Source of the DNA: Cryobacterium sp. Y57
GTDB taxonomy: Bacteria; Actinomycetota; Actinomycetes; Actinomycetales; Microbacteriaceae
DNA: 64,000 nt
NCBI RefSeq assembly: GCF_002929505.1
Contig: NZ_PJJL01000062.1
Location: 58,048 to 122,047 of the forward strand
Direction of reading: 5' to 3'
The number at the start of each line of letters is the position of its first letter. The first letter of the stretch is position 1. A program made the translations under genes and the position numbers. The notes under the pieces were generated by a model. The model did not search any database and was not told the origin of the DNA. It saw only the letters and a list, made by a program, of their open reading frames with translations. Positions 17,100 to 26,672 of the stretch are shown in pieces.

Positions 17100-17657
17100 T
17101 CAGGCCGAAACCGCTTCCAGCGTGATGACGGCGAGGAATCCCCGTCCGAGCACCTCCGGGGCCGGATCGTCGCCGCGCACGGTGTCGAGGACACTCAATT
17201 TGGCCTCCTCACCGCTGGCGATGGCGGTGGCAGTGCCCTTCAGCAGCAGGGCGAATTGGTCACTGAACACCGGGTGGGGGCGTTTCTTCGACAGCTCGAC
17301 GATCGATAGAAAGCCCTTGAACGCTCCCCGTCGTGCGATCACGTTCAAATTTTTTGTGTCGCCGACCGGCAAGGCGACGCTGGTGACGCTGTCACCGGAA
17401 AACCGGAATGGCCGGTACTGTTCCACGGCGTGCTCTTCGCCATCGACGGTCACGACCATGAGCTCTCCCTCGATCACCGTGAGGATGCGGTCCACCCCCG
17501 GAAAAGTAGAGAAGTCGCCGGCTGCGGTCACGTCGGCGATGCTGATTCGCCAGTCGATGTCCACCGCGCCATCGGGAAAAGATGCTACCTCGCGGCTGGT
17601 GCCGCCGCCGTTGCGCCAAGGTGCGGGCCGAAGAGCGTTATATCGAATAATGCGCAT
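17100..17657 (-). CDS. HutD/Ves family cupin-like protein
   Basis: A 185-residue soluble protein matching the HutD family: PAPWRNGGGTSREVASFP near the N-terminus, then WRISIADVTAAGDFSTFPG and DRILTVIEGELMVV. HutD proteins are bicupins associated with histidine utilisation, possibly binding formylglutamate; no other hut gene is present here, so its role is open. It starts at ATG 17657 and ends 50 bp from the ferredoxin remnant, marking the return to conserved chromosome. Confidence 0.82.
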   Translation of the reverse strand: MRIIRYNALRPAPWRNGGGTSREVASFPDGAVDIDWRISIADVTAAGDFSTFPGVDRILTVIEGELMVVTVDGEEHAVEQYRPFRFSGDSVTSVALPVGDTKNLNVIARRGAFKGFLSIVELSKKRPHPVFSDQFALLLKGTATAIASGEEAKLSVLDTVRGDDPAPEVLGRGFLAVITLEAVSA

Positions 17658-17801
17658 GATTTCAAGTTTAGGTCAGCAGACGACACGAAACCAGTTCGCA
17701 CTCAAGCGCTGCGCTCTGGCGGCCGCGGTTAGTCCACCACTGGGAAGTTCTAGAACACCGATCTGTCCACGAGCACCGAACTCTCGGCACACACCGAGCG
17801 G

Positions 17802-20800
17802 TCAGGACGCTGCAGCACGCTCTTGCTGATCGATACGGGCGCCGACGCGTTGGCCCACGACGGCGCTGACCCCGTCTTGCCGCATGCTGACACCGTAGAG
17901 GGCATCCGCTATCTCCATGGTGCGTTTCTGGTGCGTGATGACGATGAGCTGGCTGGTTTCGCGCAGGTCTTCAAAGATGGTCAGCAGCCGGCCGAGATTG
18001 GCATCATCAAGGGCCGCTTCGACCTCGTCCATGATGTAGAAGGGGCTCGGGCGGGCCTTGAAAATGGCGATCAGGAGCGCCACGGCGGCAAGCGAGCGTT
18101 CGCCGCCGGAGAGCAGGGACAGTCGTTCGATCTTTTTTCCGGCCGGCTTGACCGACACCTCGATGCCGGTCGTGAGCACGTTATCGGGGTCGGTGAGCCA
18201 GATGCTGCCGCTGCCGCCGGGAAACAGCACCGGGAACACCTCGGCAAAGGCCGCCTGGGTGTCATCGAATGCGGAGGAGAAGATGGTCTGCATTTTTTCA
18301 TCGATGTCGGCGATGATGGTCAGCAGGTCGCTGCGGGTCTCGGTGAGGTCGGTGAGTTGCTCCGTGAGAAACCGGTGCCGTTGCTCGAGCGCCGCGAACT
18401 CTTCAAGGGCGAGCGGGTTGACCCGGCCGAGCTGACCGAGCTTGCGTTCAGCAGCCGCGAACCGTTTTTGTTGTTCGGCCCGATCGAAGCGGATACCGTC
18501 GCTGGCGTTGTCATGGGCGCTGGCACCGTCTTTGCTGGCACCGTCTTCGCTGGTATGGCTTTCGTCCCGAACACTGTCCCGGGCGCTGGCACCGATACCC
18601 GTACCATCAGGTGGGATGGCCTGGTCGGGCCCATATTCGGCGACGAGCACGTCTTCGGTGAGCCCCAGTTCGCTTCCGGCGCGTTCGAGCAAGGCCGAGA
18701 GTTGCAGTTTCTTCTCGTAGATCTCGAGTTCGAGGCCGTGCACGTTCTCGGTGATCGACGTGAGCCGCTCGCGCAGGGCGTTCTCGTCACGACGTAACTG
18801 CTGAAGTTCGATGTTCTGGCTGGCCCGTTCGGTTTCGGCGCTCGCCAGTTGAAGCCTCGCCTCGGCGACGGAACGCTCCGCCGCGGCGAGCACGGCCGGA
18901 AGTGCCGTGGCGACCCGGGACGCGGCATCCACTTGGCGACGACGAACGACGGCGCGGCGAGCCGCGACGGCGGCGGCGGCGCGGTCGGCCTCGAGACGAT
19001 GGGTGAGGGTCGTGACGTGCGCTTCGCCAGCGAGCGCCCGCTCGCGGGCGGTCTCTCCCTGCAGCCGAGTCTCGACCTCGGTCTCGCGAGCGGCCTCAAG
19101 TTCGGTATAGAGCGCGTCGCGCAGGGTCACATCAAGGAGGGGCCGTGGTCGTGACCGGGCAGTGTCGAGGGCGGCTGCTGCCCGTCCGGCGACGGCCTCC
19201 GCTTCGGTGACGGCGCTGCTTGCGAGGCCCAACGCGGCAGAGACCCGATCGACGTCGGCGGTGCTGGCGTCCGCTTGCACCAAGAGGCGCCCACGCCGTT
19301 CGGCCACGGTGGCGAGCCGCGTTTCACAGTCGCGCAGGGCCGCCCGTGCACTGACGGACTGCTCTTTGTGCGCCTGCAGCAGTGTGCGTTGTTCGGTGAA
19401 GTCGAATCGCACGCGTTCGATCTGTGAGGTGACAGTTGCGAGTTTCTCGGCGGCGGCATCGCGTTCGGCGACGAGTTCGAGCCTGCTCTGTCTGGCGCCG
19501 GACCCTCCGCGTACGACCCACGGGCTCAGCACCTCTCCGGAGAGGGTGATGAGGGTGAGGCCACTCGGCAGTTGTGCGGCGCTGGCCACGGCGAGATCGT
19601 CGGCGATGACGGTTTGGGCGAGCAGCCCACGTACGCCGGCCGGGCCGTCGATGACCGAGTTCGCCCAGCGAATGCCCACCCGCGCGCCCAGTTCGTCAAC
19701 TGGCACTGATGGGTCATCGGCATCGGCATCGGCCACGGCCACGGCCACGGCATCGGCCACGATCAGTTCGACCCGCCCGTAGTCGTCGCGTTCGGCCTGC
19801 ATGATCGCGGCGAGTGCGGCGTCGCGGTTGTCGGCAAGCACGGCGTCGGCGAGGGAACCGAGCGCCGCAGCGATCGCCGCCTCGAACCCCGGCTGCACTC
19901 GCACGTGGTCGGCCACGAGGCCGCGAATGCCCGCTAGCTGCGCGGCCAGCACCGCCGACGAGCCATCTTTCTGATCGAGCGCGAGGGAAAACGCACCCTG
20001 TCGGGCTGCCTGGGCGTCGCGTTCCCGTTCGTGCCGGTGGAGGTCATCGCGAAGGCGCTCCACCTCGGCCTCAACGTGCTGCACCGCGGTTTGCGCCAGT
20101 TCAAAAGCCTCGGAGAGGTCGCCCGGGTCGAGTTCTCCGGCGGGCACGGCCGCTGGCAGTTCATCGAGCTGCTGCTGTGCTTTTCGGCTGCGGTCCATCG
20201 CGTCGCCGTGCGCATTCTGCTGCCGCAACTGCTCACCGCGCACGGCAGTAAGCCGCGACGCCCCCGCCTCCGATTGGCCGGTCAGGTGCGAGATTTCGAG
20301 GTCGTGGCGAGAGACGAGTGCTGCCTGCGCCGCAATGTCTTCGTCGACCGCGTCGAGCCGCGACCGAGCCGCCGCACTCTGCCCTCGCGCGGTGTCTGAG
20401 GCGATTTGGGCTGTCCCAATGCCCGCACGCAACCGCTCAACTTCATCGGCGGCCTCGGCCAGCATCGTCGGGGTGACACTCGATACGAGTCCGGTCGACT
20501 CCATCGGCGACCCCAGCAGGGCCAGGCGCTGGTTGGCGAGGGTGAACAGTCCACGCAGGCGTTCCTGCACCGACTCGAGGGCGTGACTGGTACGGCGAGC
20601 CAGGTCGACGGCATCGCCGGTTTGAGTGAGCTCAAGCCGCTGCACTCGGTCCTGTTTTTGCGAGAGCTGTTCTTGGAGCACGATCCGCTCGGTGTGCCGT
20701 TCACTCTCGGTGCGGTCATAGACCTCGAGCGCGGTGCGCAGCGCCACGACGTCGTCGGCGAGCAGTCGGGCGCGCGCGTCGCGGACGATGGCAGCGATCG

Positions 20801-21449
20801 TCTGCGCTTCCCGGGCGATTTCGGCCTGGTGTCCGAGCGGCTTGAGCTGGCGCCGAATCTCCCCGGCAAGGTCGCTCAACCGGGTGAGGTTGGTCTGCAT
20901 CGCATCAAGCTTGCGCAGGGTCTTTTCTTTGCGGCGCCGGTGTTTGAGAATGCCGGCGGCCTCCTCGATGAAACCTCGGCGTTCCTCCGGGCTCGCACGC
21001 AGTACAGCGTCGAGTTGTCCCTGCCCGACGATGACGTGCATTTCCCGGCCCAGGCCAGAGTCGCTGAGCAGTTCTTGCACGTCGAGCAGCCGGCAGGTGC
21101 GCCCGTTGATGGCGTACTCGCTCGCGCCGTTGCGAAACAATACGCGCGAAATGGTGACTTCGGAGTATTCGATCGGCAGGGCGCCGTCGGTGTTGTCAAT
21201 GGTGAGGATGACCTCGGCCCGGCCGAGCGGACCGCGGGTCGACGTGCCGGCGAAGATGACGTCCTCCATCTTTCCGCCGCGCAGGGTTTTCACGCCCTGC
21301 TCGCCCATTACCCAGGCCAGCGCGTCGACGACGTTGGACTTACCCGAGCCGTTCGGGCCTACAACGCAGGTGACGCCGGGTTCGAAAGCGAACGTCGTCG
21401 GCTGCGCGAACGATTTGAAGCCCTTGAGGGTGAGGCTCTTCAAATACAC
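17802..21449 (-). CDS. smc: Chromosome segregation ATPase SMC
   Basis: A 1215-residue condensin subunit. The N-terminal head has Walker A GPNGSGKSNVVDALAWVMG (about residues 31–49). Two long coiled coils flank a hinge around residues 505–655. The C-terminal head has signature LLSGGERSLAAVALLIA and Walker B PFYIMDEVEAALDD. It is slightly longer than the usual 1170–1190 residues. The excess is explained by an Ala/Asp/Val hexanucleotide tract in the hinge region and a Ser/Asp/Gly-rich insert of about 45 residues before the C-terminal head (about 18480–18630). It presumably forms condensin with ScpA/ScpB encoded elsewhere. The stop is followed by a 144-bp gap to hutD. Confidence 0.97.
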   Translation of the reverse strand: MYLKSLTLKGFKSFAQPTTFAFEPGVTCVVGPNGSGKSNVVDALAWVMGEQGVKTLRGGKMEDVIFAGTSTRGPLGRAEVILTIDNTDGALPIEYSEVTISRVLFRNGASEYAINGRTCRLLDVQELLSDSGLGREMHVIVGQGQLDAVLRASPEERRGFIEEAAGILKHRRRKEKTLRKLDAMQTNLTRLSDLAGEIRRQLKPLGHQAEIAREAQTIAAIVRDARARLLADDVVALRTALEVYDRTESERHTERIVLQEQLSQKQDRVQRLELTQTGDAVDLARRTSHALESVQERLRGLFTLANQRLALLGSPMESTGLVSSVTPTMLAEAADEVERLRAGIGTAQIASDTARGQSAAARSRLDAVDEDIAAQAALVSRHDLEISHLTGQSEAGASRLTAVRGEQLRQQNAHGDAMDRSRKAQQQLDELPAAVPAGELDPGDLSEAFELAQTAVQHVEAEVERLRDDLHRHERERDAQAARQGAFSLALDQKDGSSAVLAAQLAGIRGLVADHVRVQPGFEAAIAAALGSLADAVLADNRDAALAAIMQAERDDYGRVELIVADAVAVAVADADADDPSVPVDELGARVGIRWANSVIDGPAGVRGLLAQTVIADDLAVASAAQLPSGLTLITLSGEVLSPWVVRGGSGARQSRLELVAERDAAAEKLATVTSQIERVRFDFTEQRTLLQAHKEQSVSARAALRDCETRLATVAERRGRLLVQADASTADVDRVSAALGLASSAVTEAEAVAGRAAAALDTARSRPRPLLDVTLRDALYTELEAARETEVETRLQGETARERALAGEAHVTTLTHRLEADRAAAAVAARRAVVRRRQVDAASRVATALPAVLAAAERSVAEARLQLASAETERASQNIELQQLRRDENALRERLTSITENVHGLELEIYEKKLQLSALLERAGSELGLTEDVLVAEYGPDQAIPPDGTGIGASARDSVRDESHTSEDGASKDGASAHDNASDGIRFDRAEQQKRFAAAERKLGQLGRVNPLALEEFAALEQRHRFLTEQLTDLTETRSDLLTIIADIDEKMQTIFSSAFDDTQAAFAEVFPVLFPGGSGSIWLTDPDNVLTTGIEVSVKPAGKKIERLSLLSGGERSLAAVALLIAIFKARPSPFYIMDEVEAALDDANLGRLLTIFEDLRETSQLIVITHQKRTMEIADALYGVSMRQDGVSAVVGQRVGARIDQQERAAAS
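19715..19761. repeat. Hexanucleotide microsatellite inside smc
   Basis: Nearly eight consecutive 6-base units of catcgg or ccacgg, in phase with the smc codons. On the coding strand they specify alternating Val-Ala and Asp-Ala pairs in the hinge region. Units of two codons can expand or contract without breaking the frame. Confidence 0.85.
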
Positions 21450-21775
21450 CAGAAACCCTTTCGATTGTCGGCCGCGAATACACGTCTCGGCGTCGATTCA
21501 ACGCTACCGTGACCCACCGACACTGGTCGGGACATCCGCTGATCGCACAGTGTGGCGTGAACACTGCGGTCGCTCGGATTACTGCGACGCAGATGAGGTC
21601 CTTCTCGATCGCAGAAGTCGTCATTTCGCTGAGCCGGCTACCGCCCAGCCGGCCCGATTCTGAGGCGGTGGTCGCGCTGCATGACGTCGTCGATGCGAAG
21701 AAATTCGCTACGATCGACTCCCACTATCCGAACGTCGCGCTAGACCCCAAACCCGCGTGCTGCCACAGCCCCAGC
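21450..21775. other. 326-bp gap between smc and mutM, no gene supported
   Basis: Open frames exist on both strands but none has coding-like sequence, an RBS or a recognisable family. A 7-bp inverted repeat (gccggct/agccggc, 21633–21653) could act as the mutM terminator on the minus strand. The smc promoter presumably also lies here. Confidence 0.5.
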
Positions 21776-22720
21776 TCAGCGTGGCGAGCCTTTCCGACCA
21801 GGGCGCGGCTGGGACAACCGCTGGCAGTGGGGACAGAAGTGCGAGCCGCGGTTCATGAACTGTTCGCGCACGATCAGCGTGCCACAGCGCGAACACGGGT
21901 TGGCCTGCCGTCCGTAGACTTCGAGGCTGTGTGCAAAGTAGCCGGCCTGCCCGTTCACGTTCACATACTGGGCGTCGAAGCTGGTGCCGCCCTCGGCCAG
22001 AGCGCGGTGCAGAATAGTGCGCACGGCCGCGAGCAGCGTTGACGCCTTGGCGCCCGACAGCGACGCAGCGGGCTGCTCATAGTGGATCCGCGCGGCGAAC
22101 AGCGCTTCGTCCGCGTAAATATTGCCGATGCCGCTGATCAGATTTTGATCGAGCAGCGCCCGTTTAATGCCGGTTTTCTTCAGTGCGAGCGCGGTGAAGA
22201 AGGCGCGGGGCGAGAACGATGGGTCGATCGGGTCGCGGGCGATGTGCGCAACCTGTCCGGGAACGTGGTTCTGCCAGACGGCATCCGCTGTGGTCATACC
22301 GGAATAGCCGCCGGGAAGTCCGTCGCCGGTGGCGACCATCGTGTCGACGGCCATGCTTCCGAAAATGCGCTGGTCGACGAAATTGACCCACAGTTCTCCG
22401 CGGCTCGGGTGCTCCAGCGTCAAGCGGATGCGCAACATGCGATCATCGGCCGCCCCCGGCGCCCGCAGCAGCACCTGGCCGCTCATACCGAGGTGAATGA
22501 CGAGTGCCCGACCGCTCTCGAGCGGCAGCCACAGAAACTTGCCGCGACGCACCGCTGCGAGAATTCGCCGCCCTACGAGCTGCTTAGCGAACGCCCCGCC
22601 CGCGGGAGCGTGCCGGCGCAGAGAACGTTCATCGAAGACCTCCACCCCGGTGACCACAGCATTGGTTACCGCCGGCTGAAGACCAGAACGCACGACCTCG
22701 ACCTCGGGAAGTTCCGGCAT
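21776..22720 (-). CDS. mutM: Formamidopyrimidine-DNA glycosylase (MutM/Fpg)
   Basis: A 314-residue base-excision repair enzyme removing 8-oxoguanine and formamidopyrimidines. It starts MPELPEVEVV, with the catalytic Pro2 and Glu3 intact. The conserved Lys is in RRGKFLWLPL, the helix-two-turn-helix region reads ISGIGNIYADEALF, and the zinc finger CSRCGTLIVREQFMNRGSHFCPHC is complete. A basic tail of about 15 residues follows the finger. It begins 11 nt after rnc, so the pair are an operon. Confidence 0.97.
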   Translation of the reverse strand: MPELPEVEVVRSGLQPAVTNAVVTGVEVFDERSLRRHAPAGGAFAKQLVGRRILAAVRRGKFLWLPLESGRALVIHLGMSGQVLLRAPGAADDRMLRIRLTLEHPSRGELWVNFVDQRIFGSMAVDTMVATGDGLPGGYSGMTTADAVWQNHVPGQVAHIARDPIDPSFSPRAFFTALALKKTGIKRALLDQNLISGIGNIYADEALFAARIHYEQPAASLSGAKASTLLAAVRTILHRALAEGGTSFDAQYVNVNGQAGYFAHSLEVYGRQANPCSRCGTLIVREQFMNRGSHFCPHCQRLSQPRPGRKGSPR

Positions 22721-22731
22721 TTCGTCAGACT

Positions 22732-23424
22732 TTAGAGCGCGTTCAGCTGGTCGATGGCGCCGCGCGCCGCGGCCATTTCCGCAAACTTCTTGCTCGGACC
22801 CATTCCCTGGGCGGTCACGGCGGAACCGATCGCTACGGTCGCGACAAAAATTTTCGCGTGATCAGGACCGCTCGATTCGAGCGTGTAGACGGGAATGCCC
22901 ACGCCGGCGGTGGCCGCGAGCTCTTGCAGGCTCGTTTTCGGGTCCATCGACACACCGAAGTGACCAGGCTCAGCCATCAGGGGTTCGATCAGGCGCAGCA
23001 CGAACGCGGTAGCGACTTCGCCACCGGCATTCAGAAAAGTGGCCCCGATGAGCGCCTCAACGGTGTCGGCCAGAATCGACGCTTTATCGCGCCCGCCGGT
23101 GAGGATCTCGCCACGACCCAGACGAATGTACTCGCCCAGTCCGAGACCTCGGGCGATCCGAGCGAGGGCCGCCGTTGATACCAGGCTGGCCCGGCGTTTG
23201 GCCAGATGACCCTCGTCGAGGTCGGGGTAGGTGCGGTACAGCATGACCGTGACGGCCTGGCCCAGAATCGAGTCACCGAGAAATTCAAGACGCTCGTTTG
23301 TGGGAATACCGCCGTTCTCGTACGCGAATGACCGGTGAGTTAGAGCAAGCTCCAGAATCACCGACTCAATCTGTACTCCGAGGGTCGCCAGCAGGGGCGA
23401 CCGCTCGGTACGTACGTTGTTCAT
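22732..23424 (-). CDS. rnc: Ribonuclease III
   Basis: A 230-residue double-strand-specific endoribonuclease. The RNase III signature ERLEFLGDSILGQAV lies near residue 43 and the second catalytic acid is in DTVEALIGATFLNAGG near 115. A dsRNA-binding domain fills the last 70 residues (DPKTSLQELAATAGVGIPVY onward). It is 47 bp downstream of rpmF and 11 bp upstream of mutM. Confidence 0.96.
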   Translation of the reverse strand: MNNVRTERSPLLATLGVQIESVILELALTHRSFAYENGGIPTNERLEFLGDSILGQAVTVMLYRTYPDLDEGHLAKRRASLVSTAALARIARGLGLGEYIRLGRGEILTGGRDKASILADTVEALIGATFLNAGGEVATAFVLRLIEPLMAEPGHFGVSMDPKTSLQELAATAGVGIPVYTLESSGPDHAKIFVATVAIGSAVTAQGMGPSKKFAEMAAARGAIDQLNAL

Positions 23425-23471
23425 CTGTACACCTTCATCGACCGAGTTCCGGCCTCTTCAAAAGGAGTGAC

Positions 23472-23675
23472 TTAGATGTCAGCGACTTTACGGCCCTTGT
23501 ATTCCATGAACAACGGGGTGCCGGTGGAGTCGGTGACAACCTTGGCGCGGTGCGGCAGGCTGTAGACGACCTTGCCACCCTCCATGGACTTCACGAGGGT
23601 GGGAGGCGTGGCCTTCCACTGCGCGCGACGCGAGTGGGTGTTGGAACGCGACATCTTGCGCTTCGGAACTGCCAT
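23472..23675 (-). CDS. rpmF: 50S ribosomal protein L32
   Basis: A 67-residue ribosomal protein starting [20 protein letters not shown]. It lacks the two CxxC zinc pairs found in zinc-binding L32 forms, so it is the zinc-independent variant. The start at 23675 gives a 2-nt gap from the upstream DUF177 gene; the longer open frame upstream lies in that gene and is discarded. Confidence 0.96.
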   Translation of the reverse strand: MAVPKRKMSRSNTHSRRAQWKATPPTLVKSMEGGKVVYSLPHRAKVVTDSTGTPLFMEYKGRKVADI

Positions 23676-23677
23676 GA

Positions 23678-24250
23678 CTACTTCTCTTCTCTGCTGTCTG
23701 AAACATGGATGTTCGCACCCATGTCTTTGTCTGTGGAAGCCGTGAACCCCGCCAGCGCTGACCACCGGGGATCGAGCGCATCGTCGGAAACGAGTTCGGG
23801 CAATTCGTCAAGCGGCTGTCCGGTCTCACTGTCAAGACCTGGGCAGTCCCGCCGACATACCGGCTGGAACGGAAGTGCTAACACTACCGCGTCCCGGATC
23901 AAAGATTCCAAATCGACATGGTCGTCTAGAATCTCAAACTCGAAAGCTTCCTCCTGAGGATAACCGAAAAGCTCGGCAAACTGAACTCGAACCGGCAGGT
24001 CGATGTCTTTCAGGCACCGGCCGCACTCGCCGAGTGCCCGCGCGTACACCTCGATGCTGACCAGGATTCCCTCGTGCATCGCCTCGAGTCGCAGCTCGGT
24101 CGACAGTATCGAACCGGCTGTCACCACTACGAGCCCGGCACCCAGGTCGTCGGGAACCTCAATGTCGAGGTGGCGTTCGTGCAGGGTACCCGGACGGTTG
24201 ATGAGGTCACGCACGTCGACCGTGTACGGAGTCTTCTTGAACTTAGTCAC
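23678..24250 (-). CDS. DUF177 (YceD-like) protein
   Basis: A 190-residue protein of the YceD family, linked to 23S rRNA handling and almost always encoded next to rpmF, as here (2-nt gap). It has the CGRCL pair in the middle and [10 protein letters not shown] toward the C-terminus, together a probable metal-binding site, and a conserved acidic C-terminal part. The frame extends further upstream, but similarity-like sequence begins at [16 protein letters not shown], so the GTG at 24250 is preferred. The RBS is weak, so the exact start is uncertain. Confidence 0.88.
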   Translation of the reverse strand: MTKFKKTPYTVDVRDLINRPGTLHERHLDIEVPDDLGAGLVVVTAGSILSTELRLEAMHEGILVSIEVYARALGECGRCLKDIDLPVRVQFAELFGYPQEEAFEFEILDDHVDLESLIRDAVVLALPFQPVCRRDCPGLDSETGQPLDELPELVSDDALDPRWSALAGFTASTDKDMGANIHVSDSREEK

Positions 24251-24287
24251 GGTCGTAAATTCTACGTGCTCTGGCTGGACGCTGTGT

Positions 24288-26672
24288 TCAGGGGGCGATC
24301 GTGCGAGCCCGTCTCTCTCCGCGCAGCACCGCAGCCAGAGTGGCGAACAGCGAGGTAGGAGCGAATAGTGCCCGAAAACGGATGCCGACACTTGCACCAT
24401 CGTGCACTGCGCGCAGGGCCAGGGTCAGGTCGTCGGCGAGGGTTTCTGACGAGGCTTGCGACCGGTCGAACCGCGAGCGTTCAAGAGCCAGAAGTACCCG
24501 TGCGAGTGCTTCCGTCTGCGCAGGGTCGACGGCGCGAAGGCGTTCCAGGCGGCCCGCGAAGCCCCGGGGGGTCTCGGTGACCGGCACCGGTATGCCGTGA
24601 TCGAGACAGGTGTGCTGCAGCTCGGTCCAGGCGAGGCCTGCCCCGGCTCGTCCGGAGCGGATGCGGCGCACCCGCGAACCACGCAGCATCCGTCTGGCTG
24701 CCGCCGGAAGGAGTAACACGAGCAGTCCCAGTGTGCTCAGTCCCAGGATTCCGATCAGTTTGCTGGACTCGAGACTCTGCGCCGTGGCTCCGCGTTCCAG
24801 GGCGGAATCGTTCGCTAACCGGTCCGGGCTGAGGGCGGGACCGCTCGTGGCGGGGGCCTCATTGGGTGTTGTAATCGGTGTGCCGGCAACGACTGCCTGC
24901 TCGTAGTTGGGTACGGTGCCGCGGCCAAGCGTTGGCTCGAATTTCACCCAGCCGACGCCGACGAAGTACAACTCCGGCCAGGCGTGCAGGTCGTGGGAAT
25001 CCACGTTGTACTGCCCCAGTCCCTGCTCGAGATTCTGCGATTTAACCCCGGGCAGATAGCCGAGGGAGACCCGCGAGGGGATACCAAGGGTGCGTGCCAT
25101 CGCGGCCATGGCGGAGGCGAAATGCACGCAGTAGCCGCGTTTTTCCTGAAGGAACATTCCAATCACCCCAACTCCGCCACCGTCGTAACCGGCTTCAACG
25201 GGCGCGTCGGTGTCGTAGCTGAAGGCACTGCTGCGTAAATAGTTCTGAATTGCGACAGCAGCGTCATAGTTCGACGTTGTGTTCGCCGTCACCTCCCGTG
25301 CTGTCTCCCCGATGATCGAAGGCGCTTCGACCGGGAGTTGAAGATTACCCACGACGCTCGCGGGATAGTCGCTGCTCGACTGGCGCAGTTGCTCGGCGGT
25401 GGGTTTCAATTCCAATGACGACACCGTATATTGCTGACCGAGGGTGTTCGCCGAGACGCTCGCGATTGCCCGGGTACGGCTGTCCCAATACCAGCGACCG
25501 GTCAGACCCTCGATCCTGCTCGCACGTGCTGGCGCGGGCAGCCACTGGCTGTTGACGCCGTCGATGACAACCGATGTCGACGCTTCCACCGTCTTCACAT
25601 TGGCATCGAGCCCGAATGGCTTCTGAATAGCGTCCACGGTATTGCGCTCGTCCGCCCCATCGACGCGTGCCGTCCAGGTCAAACCGATGACCTCGTCCAG
25701 GGTGAGTAGGGTGAAATAGGGCTGCTCTGTGCCGGTCGAGGTGTAGTGAAATGCCGGCCCAGCCTTGGGGCGACGCAGGTCCTGTCCGAGATTGATCATG
25801 GGACTCACCCCACTGCCGAACAACAATCCACCGGGCCGAGCCGTCACGAGCCCCCCGGCAGTGAAAGCCGGGGCAACCGTACTCAGAATCAAGGCGCCCA
25901 CGATAGTCAGGGATCCCATCAGGAGGGCGCCGCCGTGCGGCCGCTCCGACCGGTATGTCCGAGGCACGCGCGGCCCGGTCGCACGATGCGTCGTCGCCTG
26001 AGCACGACGACCAGAAACGTCGACCCGCAGCAGCAGCAGAAATGCACCTGCCGCCGCCACAAGCGCGACAATGTCAGCCCCATCGTCGATGATGAAGCCC
26101 GGCACGAACAGCGGCACGAGTGCACCCGCTGCACCGATGGCGGGCCAGCGCAGGGTCACCGCCAGCAAATCCATGAGAATCGCGATCAGTCCGGTGCCGC
26201 CGGCCAGCAGAAAGAGGATGCCCAGGGTCACCTCGGCCGGCGTGCTCTGCTGCACGATCGATGCCCCTCCGGCGTCGATCAGCCCGGTGAAAGTATTGAC
26301 GGTTTGCGGTGTAGGAATGAGCCAGAACAGGCCAGTCCCACCGCCGAACATTAGTGTCATCGTGACGACCAGCACCGCGCTGTTCGCCACCGGAACAATC
26401 AGGCGTGGCAATCCAAGACGGCGAAACACAGCCGCGCCGAGCAATACGGCGCACCCGACTACCGCACAGACCCACCACCAGGCGTTGCCGCGCAGCAGAG
26501 GTGCCAGCGCCGCACAGGAAACGAGCAGAAGCAACAGCAGGCTGAGTGCTAGCGGCCAGGACACGATGCTGCGCGCGCCGCGGAGACCGCGCGGTCTCCG
26601 CGGCGGGAGCCCCGGGCGCGCCTGGGGACGGAGCTCCGACTTCGTCGTCGCTGTGGTGGCCAGACTAGTCAT
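24288..26672 (-). CDS. Membrane-bound transglutaminase-like protein (TgpA type)
   Basis: A 794-residue protein. After a basic tail come several N-terminal hydrophobic segments (about residues 45–215), a large extracytoplasmic region, and a transglutaminase-like core with the catalytic Cys in KRGYCVHFASAMAAMARTLG and His in DLHAWPELYF; a downstream Asp is less certain. A final membrane helix (about 650–675) and a cytoplasmic domain end the protein. The ATG at 26672 has gaggag 7 nt upstream and overlaps the DUF58 stop by 8 nt, so it is preferred over the start at 26693. With DUF58 and MoxR it forms a conserved three-gene set. The substrate is unknown. Confidence 0.9.
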   Translation of the reverse strand: MTSLATTATTKSELRPQARPGLPPRRPRGLRGARSIVSWPLALSLLLLLLVSCAALAPLLRGNAWWWVCAVVGCAVLLGAAVFRRLGLPRLIVPVANSAVLVVTMTLMFGGGTGLFWLIPTPQTVNTFTGLIDAGGASIVQQSTPAEVTLGILFLLAGGTGLIAILMDLLAVTLRWPAIGAAGALVPLFVPGFIIDDGADIVALVAAAGAFLLLLRVDVSGRRAQATTHRATGPRVPRTYRSERPHGGALLMGSLTIVGALILSTVAPAFTAGGLVTARPGGLLFGSGVSPMINLGQDLRRPKAGPAFHYTSTGTEQPYFTLLTLDEVIGLTWTARVDGADERNTVDAIQKPFGLDANVKTVEASTSVVIDGVNSQWLPAPARASRIEGLTGRWYWDSRTRAIASVSANTLGQQYTVSSLELKPTAEQLRQSSSDYPASVVGNLQLPVEAPSIIGETAREVTANTTSNYDAAVAIQNYLRSSAFSYDTDAPVEAGYDGGGVGVIGMFLQEKRGYCVHFASAMAAMARTLGIPSRVSLGYLPGVKSQNLEQGLGQYNVDSHDLHAWPELYFVGVGWVKFEPTLGRGTVPNYEQAVVAGTPITTPNEAPATSGPALSPDRLANDSALERGATAQSLESSKLIGILGLSTLGLLVLLLPAAARRMLRGSRVRRIRSGRAGAGLAWTELQHTCLDHGIPVPVTETPRGFAGRLERLRAVDPAQTEALARVLLALERSRFDRSQASSETLADDLTLALRAVHDGASVGIRFRALFAPTSLFATLAAVLRGERRARTIAP

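Noticed and set aside
16769..17125. 118-residue plus-strand frame covering the ferredoxin remnant
   Set aside because: Only the middle ~30 residues are ferredoxin-like; the rest has no similarity and the remnant is frameshifted, so it is not a gene.
19715..19761. Possible intergenic repeat element
   Set aside because: It is a codon-phased microsatellite inside smc, not a mobile element.
20406..21512. 368-residue plus-strand open frame opposite smc
   Set aside because: Shadow of the smc N-terminal half; composition explained by the complementary strand.
21509..22042. 177-residue plus-strand frame between smc and mutM
   Set aside because: It overlaps the mutM 3' end in antisense and has no recognisable domain; the intergenic part alone does not look coding.
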